NCBI GenBank assembly: GCA_013433145.1
Contig: CM024177.1
Location: 4,986,110 to 5,050,109 of the forward strand
Source of the DNA: Ascaris suum
Taxonomy: Eukaryota > Nematoda > Chromadorea > Rhabditida > Ascarididae
Reading direction: 5' to 3'
Length of the DNA stretch: 64,000 nt
In this document: one piece after another, positions 47,801-59,317 of the stretch
Layout of the letters: each line of letters opens with the position of its first letter
Numbering within the stretch: position 1 is the first letter of the stretch
Position numbers and translations under genes: made by a program
The notes under the pieces: generated by a model
Database searches by the model: none
What the model saw: the letters and a program-made list of their open reading frames with translations, nothing else
What the model was told of the DNA's origin: nothing

Positions 47801-50267
47801 ACTCTTCTCCCACCCCCCTCCCTCTCCCTCCTCTTCCGCGCTTCAACTGTTAGCCCTGCGCCCTCGAATCGATCATACAGTCGTTGATTTCTTAATAACT
47901 GTACCAAAAATGTGCACCACTTCTGAATCGTTTTTTTGTGGTGCTAATAACAAAGGTAATTCGGAAATTCATGACTTTGGTGTAGTGAAGCAATGCAAAT
48001 AAAAACCGATTTTTGAGGTGGACAGGAAGTTGTTTCGTTAATGGGATCGAGCAGTAGCCACATTTCTGGAACAGTGACTCAGATATTGAGTCCCGAACGT
48101 TACTTTTGTATTCATTAAGCTAATTCGCAACAAAAGCAGATTATACCCTGCCACATGAAGCGCTTCCTTACTTTTTCGATCAAGTTACTTTTATTTATTT
48201 ATAAGTATTTAAAAAATGGCAGCAAACAATAAGAGTTAACCTGTTTGTCAGACAGTAATGGAAACATATTAACAGTTATTCAGTGATATCTCATTTATTT
48301 AAGAAATTGATGACATACAAAAACGACTGTAGGCTCATTTCGGGCCGGGCTCTAACTATCAAACTGGAAAGATGTGTCGAAAAACGCGTCCCAAAAGTGA
48401 TGCGATGAACGCAAGTTTTATCGGCAAAAATACAAGTTGAAACGAATGTCAAAATGAATGGTACAAAATGGTTTTCCAAATGCAGCAATTAAGCCGGTTG
48501 GTTTTACTAAGTCAAGCAAAACTTTGCATCCAGGTTATAGCAAACCGCCATAAGACTAAAATGCTGCGAGGAGACGATGTTCAAGCAATGAACAAAGAGC
48601 GATCTGGTAGCGAAAAGGGAACGTTGGGGTAAAATTTGAGAGGTGTCCTATTGGAGGAAGAGTATTCGATCGGAAAGTTGTAGAGAGAAAGCCGGTATCT
48701 TAGCACAAAACAAGTTTTGATGCAAGGCGGAAAGACCGCATGTGGCAAGAGGAAACTTATTAGGGTAGTATTTGGGCAAGACAGGGGAAGGACCATGTTG
48801 AAAAAGTCGGAGAGAAAAGAGTCGAGGGTATCCTAACAAAAACTATCTCAGGAAACCGGACACCAGCAACATTATGCATGGAACAAGACTAAGTTGAGAA
48901 TTTCATGATAGATTTAGGAATCAACAGTTCATAGCAGCTGAATTCAGTAGATATCGTGGCTTTACATCATCTCATATAGATTATAAGCATCAAATTTCGT
49001 CGCTGCAGTTTTTGTTATCCATACATTCAAATGCTCAGATGGACAGGCAAACGCAACACACCGCAACAGATATAAAAGGGGATATGAAATGCAACAGTAG
49101 GCTTTCTGCAAAAGTTTGCCAAAAACTATGAGAAACAGTAAACGAGTGATATTAATAAAGAGGCTGCAAATTTAACGATGACACTCTGAAGTTCCAGTTT
49201 TCCTCTTCTATATTCATCTTGATGGAGTGCGATGGAGCAAGAGTTTAAGATCAAAGCCTTCAAATTGTACTCCCTAAAATGGCCCATTATTTATTAGTTG
49301 TTAAAGATAACTGCTAGTGAAAGGCAATTCGAGAAAGATAAAATCGGTCTACCTACTCGGTCTGCAATGTCCAATAGTGCTAATGAATCTTCCTTGATGG
49401 CATTCTAGGACCTCATTGCCTTCAATGCGATATCCTCGTAGACATACCATTCGTGCGCCGTTTCCATGTTCAACCACATCCCCCGATTGCAGAATCTGAC
49501 CAGATTTCGCGTTCAAAAAGAAGACATGATGTCGAGATGGAATACGACAATCGTCTGCAATGATCAGCTTCTTTGATCTTCGTTCTAGTCAGTCTTAAGG
49601 GTTTATAAAGAAATGACGTCGGCATCCGAACTATGGCTGTGTCATGCAGCATGGAAAATCATCTAAGGTATTTGTTTATTTATTGACATAGATATACTTT
49701 TTTTGGAGGATGCACACAGATCGCTCGCACAGATTTTCGTTATTGGCTTGGACCATCTCCTCAAAGGTAATCGCTTTCATCCGCGAAAGAGAGTCTCCAT
49801 TCTTATTCTATTTCCATGCAGAACTAAGGCTTGGGCTGTATGTTTAATCTAAATTGAAAGGTGTACGTCATTGATGTAGTTCATTTAAGAGGAAGTATAA
49901 GGTAGATTGGTTTTATTCGAAAAAAAAAACGAATAGAGGCACAAAATCCGTTCACTGTGGCGGCAGGAATCTGGATGCTGTTAAAGGACATTTGAAGCTT
50001 GCGTTTGCATGAGATAATGAGCATGACTAACCAGGAATACAACGAGGGATATCAGGCACCCAACGACCATCTCTACATCTGATAACACCATCGACTTGGG
50101 AGCCAAGAAAATGAAATCCTGTAGCACAAACCACCTACAACAGTCAAAATTAGAAAACGACAAATAACTACCACAGCAATCATTACTGTAAAGCTCATTT
50201 TACGAGTATCTTCAATAAAGTCGGAGCTTAGAGGGCGATTTCGGGCATTTTTGAGCACCATATCCAT
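38897..50267 (-). CDS. Hikaru genki-like CCP/Ig exons, in-frame extension of lev-9
   Basis: Fourteen exons (minus, 5' to 3'): 50267-50187, 50134-50032, 49554-49357, 47431-47267, 46741-46466, 46123-45981, 45389-45287, 43875-43666, 42798-42578, 41654-41561, 41306-41127, 40521-40345, 39869-39693, 39108-38897. They total 2340 bp and keep one frame. They encode ten CCP/sushi modules, each with the C-C-C-W-C pattern, and one Ig-like module split over 42798-42578 and 41654-41561 (RKKGQPVWEISSTYRNYP, then PEDGGFFHCVLPNGR). That module with CCPs after it recalls Drosophila Hikaru genki, a synaptic-cleft matrix protein. Four CCPs follow the Ig part. No signal-peptide exon was found between 50267 and 50899, and CCP9 lacks its first cysteine unless joined to 51004, so I read this as the 3' part of the lev-9 locus. 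The alternative is a separate gene with an unseen first exon. The module at 43875-43666 also lacks cysteine 1. Confidence 0.8.
42534..42582. repeat. Short tandem duplication spanning a splice donor
   Basis: Two copies (42534-42554 and 42556-42582) of ATTATAAAAAGGATTACTTCAT, the second with five extra bases. The second contains the donor of the first Ig-like exon (GAA|GTAATC, minus strand), so a near-identical donor copy lies about 30 bp further into the intron. Confidence 0.8.
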
Positions 50268-50787
50268 CTATGGATTTGAGGTACCGCCGAAATAAAATGA
50301 ATCAATTATTGCACATCCCCTAAAAGGGCTTTCTACGATCTTTTCACTTAATTTTTAGCAAATCAGGCCCTCGGTAGATTCAATATTAAGATCCCTATAG
50401 AATAACTGTACACAATAAGAAGTGCGAAATCTTACAAATGGCTTTGATTTAAAAGGAAGTGATTTCATCCTTTAACGAACCTAATCTAAAAGTTGCCCCT
50501 TTATATTAATATTATTGTACCATTGTACCTGCAGTAAATGAATAGTGGTTTAGTTTTATGCATGCAACTATAAGACTGCCGCTTTACTTCGACTGCTTAT
50601 AACTGATAAGGGACTTACTGAAAAGCTTGTTGATAGGCTTATTTCAGCCTAGCACATTAAATTTGCTACTGCGCTCATTAAGAAAAACATCGGATCAAAG
50701 TGATGCGTATTCCATTTGCCCGCTGCTATAGAACAGCTCTGTCAAGAAATGCAAATTTTCGACGAATATCACAAAAAATGATATCAC

Positions 50788-50793
50788 TTTATT
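50788..50793 (-). terminator. Poly(A) signal for the short LEV-9 form
   Basis: AATAAA on the minus strand, 105 bp beyond the TGA that ends the LEV-9-length reading frame. Confidence 0.6.
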
Positions 50794-50898
50794 CCCTTAC
50801 CTAATTGTGGGAAGAAATAAATTGAAACTCAGTTAGAAAAACCCTTTCTTCAATGGAGATCTTTTAGCTGTACGCTAAGACGTCAAAGATTTTGGTTT

Positions 50899-53800
50899 TC
50901 AACGATTGGAAAAGGTGAAGTTTTCAAGTATTACGAGAGCTTCGGTTGGCGACTCGCCCCCCTTCGTGATGACGACCTTTCGACGTGCGTCGCCAGGAAT
51001 TACATCACAAGTGGAACGTCGACGTCGCAACCATGCGATTTGTCCTTCGACCATCGGATGTGTTTGTGAGACACATTTCGGCTTCTTGCTTGGCATCCAT
51101 GAACCGTTCACGCATGTTGCATGAAGTAAATTGTAATGGTTTTGAGGTGAAAGGAAACGAAAGGATTGGAAGATCTCTCGCATCCAATTTTAGTCGATAG
51201 TCTTAAATGAATTTTATAATGCGCGCTTTTTGGAAGTTTTTTGACGAAAAAAGTGTACGAAAACGCCTCTTCGATCATATTAGAAAACGCCGTTCCGATC
51301 ACAACAGAAAACTTCCTTCCGATGACATCAGTAAAATGACTACCTTAGGAGAACCGAGAAGAATGTTTCCCTTTCGACACTGGAATGCGATCGATCTGCC
51401 CTCTTCTACCTCAGTGATATAATCGGCGAAATCATAGGCACCCATCTGCCCTTCGAGCATTATTTGACCGCCCTCGAGTGTCCCGAACGTTTTCGATGGA
51501 TGTTCGCACCAAACTACAACACATTAGAGAAAACTTTTAAGCCTTCATATGTCTAACGGGACTTATTTAGGAATTAACTAGCGCTATCAGAGATCCACTG
51601 GACGAAATGGAGCTGAAATACCTTTGCTGTTTGCCGGGTTTTTGAAAACGATATGTCGTTAGACGATCATTTTTTGCCCTTCGAGAAAGAACAACTAAAC
51701 AATAATCTATATAAAACTGATATAGTAATGTAACCAATGATAATAATGTAAGAAGTGAGTAATACAAGCGTAAATTGCAGAAAAGGTCTTAACATTACGG
51801 GTGAAAGAGCACATTTGCATTATGGCTTTTCAAATTGTACAAAAGCGACTCTGAGGTAATAAAGCATCGCTCGCAGACCTCATTCAACCGTTACGATGTA
51901 AAGAAAGGATCACTGGAGCATCGCAGTCTCTTTATACAGAATCGATGGAATTTTTCTGACGAAATGTTTGCGAAAATTATTTGGAATTTTAAAAAATCTC
52001 GGGGCCAAGTAATTTGGAATTTCATCGTTCGAGCGATTTCTCAAAGGGGAATCTAAATTTCCTGCCGGCTTTGCCACATAAATAAGCTCTGCTACTTTTC
52101 GCATCCAGCAACTATTATCTGTTGACAAAGTGTAAGATGGAGTGGAATAAAAAGGGCCCACTTGGTTTGCATCGGAGCTGCTCCCCCTCACTGGCCCAAT
52201 CTCCAAACAGACATTTAATCGTGTTGTGCGGTCCTGAGGGACGATAGCCAGCGTTGCATTCATAACGAGCGAATGCACCATGCGACGATTTCGTGAATAC
52301 AACTTTCGCATTCGCTATTCGAGGCGGCCAAGTTTTACATCGAACTGCAGCGTACAAATCGTTTTAGAGAAACTTTTAATTTCATATCAGGAACGAAAGT
52401 CTTTTCAGTTTTTTAGCACTCTCTTTTTTATCCAATTTTCCATTTAATTAATTTACTGATTCACTTGCAAAATGTTTCAGAAGCTCTTTTTTATTTGCTT
52501 ATATATTGGATCATTTTATTATTTATTCACTTCTTCCTCAAAAGTTGTAAAAAGTTCTAATTCATCTGCGTATGGTCATTCACCTTGTTTTGACGTTCGA
52601 TGTGACACAGGCTCATTTCTTCTTTAATAAGTTCGTGTAACTTTCAATATAAATTATGCTCACGTTTTGACTTAATTTGCATAAATCATCTAGCGTTTCA
52701 TCTTATTCATTTTATCGTCCTAATATTCCACGTGGAAAGGCTCAGAAACAATTACGACCTAGAAAACTGTCCCATCAAACAGCAAAATAATTAAATGCAG
52801 TGATTGAATGCACACTCAAAGAATAAAGTGATAAAATTTTGATGGCAGTGATAAAATTTTAAAAACTTCAAAAAAATTTCGTATTTGAAGCTTCAGTGCC
52901 ACCAAACAAAAGTGTAATGAAACGATCGGTAGGGCGATTTAATTTTTAAAGGCATTTTAGTGTTTTATTTCTCATATCTAATGCTGTTGTTTGCAAATAT
53001 TATGTATTGGGTGAAATTTTTTACCAAGCAAAATTGAATTCGCGAAGAGCGATTTAACGTTTTATCCAAGCTTTTCCACCTTAGCCCCCCAGTCGTTTGT
53101 GCAGGTGTGCGTTACGTATAAGACTAATTTATTTCCAGTATCCTCCCTTCATTTCCTCTTGATTTTACCTTCTCTTCATTTGCGTAACAAGTCTTTTTTG
53201 CTTAAGCTATTCCATTTGCTGAGCAGTTAGTTGCACTGACAAAGCGTCCGCCTCTAGGTGGAGTCAATCTCGACGAAGATTTTCCTGCTGCTCGCCATCG
53301 CGATGAAGGATTATGAGGGAGTGGAAGAAGCTTTTGATGGCATTTTTTTTAACCATTTCTGCGTCATCTTATAAAAAATTACCTTCCGGCATTCTTTTTC
53401 TTCAGTGTTTTTTCTGGAGAGAATATAAATTGCTTTCGAGAGGAAAAGTAACTGCTCGGAATTACTTCCAAGTTTTACAGTATGAATTGCACATTTGAAA
53501 AGATCTCAAATTATTAGGTTAGCGCTCATGATAGAATTTGCATACTCAATGTGTCGTACACTTAGAGGTCAGAGGTCATATATTCGGTGAGATATCTTCT
53601 CTTGCATTAAATTGGATAGTGGGCACCAAATGTTGAAAAAGTTTAACCTGGCACACATGTTGGTATATGTGACCAAGTACCGTTGTGACAGTGAATAACT
53701 GTTTCATCTTCCGTTTCGTGCTTATCGGCACATTCGACAGTGAGTCGTTCACCATGTAGTACAAATTGTGAGAGCTTATAGCCAATGAGATGACCGTTCG

Positions 53801-56800
53801 CGATTGCCGGTACACGACATCCGCCTGCCCTCAAGCTTCTTCTAACAGTATCGTTCGTTTAATAGAAACTAAGAAACTAAGCGAACTTAAATAAATATGC
53901 CAATTTTTTAAATGAGTTATATGGGGGAAGGGGAAATATGTTGGCAGTACGCTTTAAGAAAGGGCAACAAGCAGTATGACAGATAAAAGTCAAGAAGTTC
54001 CGCATACTTTGCTGAAAGTCAGAACTTGGGCGCCTTCCTTTTGTTCATTCCGCTTTTCACTTCTCCTTTTTCGTTCGCTGATTACATCACCGTGATTATC
54101 TTTAGATGATAAAAGTCACCTCCCCCGTATATTGAAATAGGTCGTTGAAATATCCTAAATACAACCGAAACAGTAATCTTTTAGCGCAATATTTTTACGT
54201 GTCAAAATTGCATATCACCCATCCGCCTCCTTTCATTTGAAAACGAATGGAACTAAATAACAACGAGGGGAATTCATACTTAAGCACTTAGGCATTGGAT
54301 GTGACCATCGTCCGTTCTCTTCGCATCTCGCATATGGGACACCGATGTGACTCATCGCCTCAAGACATCTGAAAACGACCATTGCACCGAAATGTGTATC
54401 TTCACCTTCGATATAGCCGTTGTGCAATGGCGGTAACACAGGACACCGTATCTCTGAAAAATAAAATCAGTCCGAAGCCCTAAACAGCAAAACGAGAAAG
54501 AATATCTGATAATCGGCTCTTTAAAAATGAAAAGTTCTCTCGCGTCGACTTTCTTAGCAGTACTGATGCCGAAGGTTTCTACGGTCACAGTAAGCGTAGA
54601 AGTGAGAGAACAAACTCGAATTTAAAAAACAGTTTGACTTGCAAAAGAGCTTTAGAAGAACCACTTCTCAGCGTTGAAAATAATCTGCCTGTGAAGTTTC
54701 AATCAGCGTTTCTTCTCTCAGGAGACTGTTCAAAAAACGACAAAGACATTACATTATTTTTTTCAATCCTCAGCACTCTTGTTTGGCTCGCATTTCAAAC
54801 ACAACCCTTTAACTTTTTTACAACTTAAAACGATCAAATGTTTCTAATAGACAGTTTCAGGAAGTCAGACTTATTCTAATTCGTATTAAAAATTTGCATA
54901 AGCGCGTAATTTGCATAAAACTATGGAAAGCATTTCGCTTCATAACAAAATGAGTAGACGGGAGGTAATGAGTGGAGGAAAGACAACCTTCACAAGTAGG
55001 TTCATTACCAGCCCATACTCCTTCGGCCAAACATATGCGTTGTACTTGACCGACGAGACGATATCCTTCTTTGCAAGAATAAGTCACACGTGACTGATAT
55101 GTCAACGAGCTGCCAAGAACACGGCCGTGTAGAGGATCAGAGGGACGAGTGCATTCTGTCGCTGTTAATAAAGTCTTGATAACAGCGGCAAAAACTTTGT
55201 TTAACAACAAAAAAAGATCGCCAATACCCTATGACAAATACCTGATGAAACAAAATTAAGTGACTGTTAACTTGATCATGACATCTTTATGGCATAAAGC
55301 ATACGGTAGAAGAATCTCGCTTTGGGGAAAGAAGTCGCTCCAAGGTGGATTCATTCAATCCCGTATAAACGCACAATAGTTGACAGTTTTCTAGATTCTT
55401 CGAGGAACGCAATTTTCAATTTCTGTCAAACCTTCTTGATCAATATTCTTTTTTTGTTTCAGCAACTACTTCTATGGTATTTTATTTAATTTTAGCCCTT
55501 AAAAATTTAAACATTTTGTTCAAATATTCGTCTATCAATGAGAATCGTTTACTCTCATTTCATTTTTTCAGTCTGCAATAGTTTCATGCGTCTTTATTGT
55601 GCGCTTTTCAATTTTCCATTGCAAAAGTGCTGCAGCTGCGTCGTGTCTTTACTTATTTGTGTCTGTCTGTGTCTGTATGCCTATCCGTTCTATAGTTTCA
55701 ATCTGCATTTTTGACCGATGAAATGCGCTGAATCCACGGCTGCGAAGTTTGGTGGGCGCAATATATACTTCATCTCCTTAACCATACTTAACGTTGATTT
55801 TCGAACTTCGAAAGAATTTATAGACTTAAAGTGCAGAAGTTTTAGGCGCATTTTTGTACCCATCGGTTCCCAAAAACGAATATTTTCTTGAAGATCCACA
55901 TGAGCACTGAGGCTGATTAAAATATGAAGTTATTATATCGCGTAGTTATTATTTACTTAGTTGCTTAAGAAACCGTTTGATTAAGAGGGAGGGAATGCAA
56001 TAGCGATAGGATGGCGACTGAGACGCCAATGCTCTCTGTGTTTTCTTTAACCATCAAAACGTTACTTCTCACTCATTAATACTCAACATTTACCGAGTAT
56101 TCAATAATTATTCCAGAAGAATTGTATACTTTTTCCATTACTCAACATTTCGTCTACAGTTGAAATAACGCTGATCACCGCACCAAACCCTTAGGATTAC
56201 CGTTATTCATTAATTAATCTATATGTGAAGTACGTCTGAGTACCGCTACTCGTTAACTGATCTGTACTTGAAATACCTCTGTATACCGAATCCTATAAAG
56301 TTGTACTGTCACCCGCTATGCAAATAAATGTTCAAATGAAACGAGCTCTATAATGTATTATGAGAGCGCTATCGAAATTAAATAACGAGTGAAATAACAC
56401 CAATGAAGCAATGCACTACGTTTGCAATGTGGCATTGTGTCACTCCACTGGCCGTTGCTAAGACATTGCAATGTTGAGGCGCCTATAAGTTGATAGCCGG
56501 TCGAGCAACTCAGTTCAATTGAGTGTGGATAATAGAAGAGCTCTCCTTTACGATAACCGTTGAGAATATTGCCTGGATCTGCACAACTTCGTGCTGCAAC
56601 ATTTCGCTGATGACGTTACGCATATGTGTTATTACAAATGGGAGACGAAAATAACCGTAACCTCTCATAACTGTAATTTTGTTGTTTAGAAAAAATGCAG
56701 TAGTCATGTTTGCCATCACAAAAAACATCGTTTTGGGACCTTTATATAAGCGAAGAAGTCTTGTATTTTGGCATTACGGAAAATGGTTGCTATGAACCAA

Positions 56801-58992
56801 CAAGGTAACAAGTGATTACAAAATCATAGGTGTGGTCGAGTCCGGAGTGACTGTTGCGACATGAAGGCGATCATAACGATCCATTCTGATTGATGCTTTA
56901 ATATCTCTCAAAGATAGAAACAACTCGCATACCAGTAATTAACAACATTTTTAGTGTTTTTATCATTTCAGTTCAACTATTCAACCGTTTAGAAACGAAG
57001 CAAAAATAACCTTTGCATCTGAGATCTGGACCAAACCACTGTGCAGCACCTGCTCGGTTCAGTAGGCATTTTGCAATTGTGATGCCTTTGTGGTTATACC
57101 TGTGATAACCAGGAACACATGTATACTGTACCTCGGTGTCCAGTTCGTACTGACCGGTGTATGAATTACCATCGTGTTGCGCGTAAGGAAGCTCTGGAGG
57201 AGGTCCACATTTCACTGAAATAACGGAAAAAAATCGGTAGGAAACGAAATAAGTCGATAATCTACTTCGACAGCATACTTTCAAAGCTTTTATGTAAACG
57301 TTTTTAAAAGCTCAAAACTAAAATAATGACAAAAATAAATGTTGATCAGGTCGACGAACTATTGCTGAAGCCACTGAACAGAACAAATGAAATATATGCA
57401 GTAATTTTCGTTAGATGAAACGCTACAAATTGATTGAAGTTATGATATGATAGCGATACGATATGACATAAGAATCATTATGCAGGTAAAAGAAAATGCA
57501 ACGGTGATTAGACTCCTTTCATATGGAATTTAAATAACGCTAAAATTCATTTGTCATCTTCCATTCAAAAATTATATAACATCAACGATAATTAAATTGA
57601 TTGTTTGCGCATAGATAAAATAGTTTATGCAGAATGATGGGAGCGTTGCACTGCTTAACTTATGATTTTTTATGCAATATGAAACAGATTGCCAAAATTG
57701 TAAATCACGATTTGTTAATTACCTGTTGTTTTATCATCAAAACACAAATCTCACAGAATCCTGAATCCCAATAATGATTGATTTTATAGAGCAAAATTGC
57801 TGAAGTCTGCATCCCTTCCCAACCCCCCCCCCCTCCTTCTTCCTGGATGGAGGCACCTCTGGTAGCCACATATGCTTAATGAACGGAATCATAAAAATTC
57901 ATAGCTTTGCCAATGGCTTTGGCAAAGTGCAATACTTATTGCATTATATGCAACTTTACCATTCCTGATTTTCACTCGAAAGAACCAAAGTACATCGTTA
58001 AACCACTTTTCCTCACAGTAATCAATTAATTACCAAATTATCACGTCCACATTTACGCTATTGCCTTTACCTTTTCTGCCCACTGAACAATACCAAAAAA
58101 AGAGAGTGATTACTGAGTAGTCGGCATTCAGGTTTCGTGCCACTCCATTCTCGATTCGCTTGACATCTCCGCTGCGAGGGTCCCACCAAAATATACCCAT
58201 CATCACAACCGTATTCGGCATTCGAACCGAACAAGAAATCACCAGGTGTCCTTATATAACCATTCGGTAGATCAACAAGCGGGTGACAGGTCGACGCTAA
58301 ACATCACTCTCATACTACAATATGCATAACTGCTTTCAATGCTTTAATTTGGTTAGTCATCCGATGACGAAAATTATTCAGCAACCCAAATTTAATTGTC
58401 GTGAAATCTTTTATTTCTCGCGCTCACTTCACTTATTCATTTCTCTTATCGTCTTATACTTCTTTCATTAATACACAAATGTTGGTCACGTGATCTTTCC
58501 ATTTCGACATAAAACAATAGACGTTCAGCGTGAAAACTTTGTGCACAACTATTTTTAAGAGATTTTTCTATTTATGACAGCAAAAATTCGGTTTCAACAA
58601 TAATTTTGGCCGCACAGATATTATTTTTTGGCGTAAACGGTTCACTTCGTGTGTTTATCACGAGAATGACCTCAAGGGCTCGTCTGCAGACAACTGTTCA
58701 ATGGTTTGTTTGACTAATAAAATCTCTCCCCCACCTTTTTTTAGAGAAAGTATGAAAAAAGTAAAGCGGTGGAATACCTACACGGGTTAACACATGACAG
58801 TCCACAGGGTCCATCGCAAAGGCAACGTTTGTTCGCCTTCTTGCATTGTTCGTCACGGATACAAGCCTTCTTGCAGAATTTTGGTCTGTCGGCAACACTG
58901 ACGTTTGTACATGACGACGAGGTGAGCACAGTGCGGGTGTTAATCGAGGTGAACACTATGATCAGCACAACGCCCACATCAGTTTGCATCAT
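50899..58992 (-). CDS. lev-9: LEV-9 orthologue: secreted WAP plus 8 CCP protein
   Basis: Muscle-secreted scaffold that, with LEV-10, clusters levamisole-sensitive acetylcholine receptors at nematode neuromuscular junctions. Exons (minus): 58992-58782, 58296-58114, 57214-57011, 56593-56420, 55161-54988, 54453-54280, 53824-53648, 52344-52162, 51513-51344, 51174-50899; 1926 bp, 641 residues (C. elegans LEV-9, from memory, about 620). Exon 1 has a hydrophobic leader (GVVLIIVFT) and a WAP domain with eight Cys (residues about 28-69, CDGPCGLSC). Exons 2-8 are one CCP each, all phase 1-1; CCP8 is split by a phase-0 intron. The exon 1 donor is set at T|GTAGGT (58781) because the nearby AG|GTATTC would break phase. 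Residues 600-603 are RRRR, a dibasic-type protease site after CCP8. The CCP6 acceptor (GGGCAG) and the start of the last exon (GCGAGAG) are weak and adopted for phase. Confidence 0.93.
51000..51006 (-). promoter_or_regulatory. Alternative donor that fuses LEV-9 to the downstream CCP/Ig exons
   Basis: TGT GAT|GTAATT, with GT at 51003-51002, is a phase-0 donor inside the last LEV-9 exon, after residue 607. Joining it to the phase-0 acceptor at 50267 (AATCCATAG) removes the LEV-9 stop and gives about 1386 residues. The Cys at residue 606 then lies about 30 residues before the next Cys, the normal spacing of cysteines 1 and 2 in a CCP. Confidence 0.65.
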
Positions 58993-59033
58993 TCATTCGC
59001 TCCCACGCTGTAATACCTATGGGCAATGATTAG

Positions 59034-59317
59034 AACGAAGTGGAAAGAAATTTCATTGCTTGTTTAATATCGCACTACGAGAGGGCTGGGAGAAGCAATT
59101 TATCCCGCCGGGAAAGAAAGGTGAGCACTTTGTTCTCGCCACTTCTTATTTGGTGCTTGTTGCACTCGGCGCAACGAGTGCATTTGCAGAAGAGCGGAAA
59201 AACGACAACGAAGATGACGAATGTCGGCTATTCAAATATCGAAAAGCAATTGGACTCTTAGAGATCGTCATACGTGATATGGCGGCGATGGCCATTCAGA
59301 TCAAAGCGGAACGCTAA
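59034..59317 (+). CDS. Candidate two-exon 3' end of an unidentified gene
   Basis: Exon 59034-59120 after GATTAG ends AAAG|GTGAGC; a 69-bp intron ends CATTTGCAG at 59189; exon 59190-59317 runs to TAA. Joined, they read RSGKKFHCLFNIALREGW, then an acidic/basic segment (EERKNDNEDDEC) and an amphipathic C-terminus (KAIGLLEIVIRDMAAMAIQI). The intron is itself a multiple of three and open, which is why a continuous ORF appears. No ATG lies in frame, so upstream exons are required; they would overlap the 5' exons of lev-9 on the other strand. I do not recognise the family. Confidence 0.33.
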
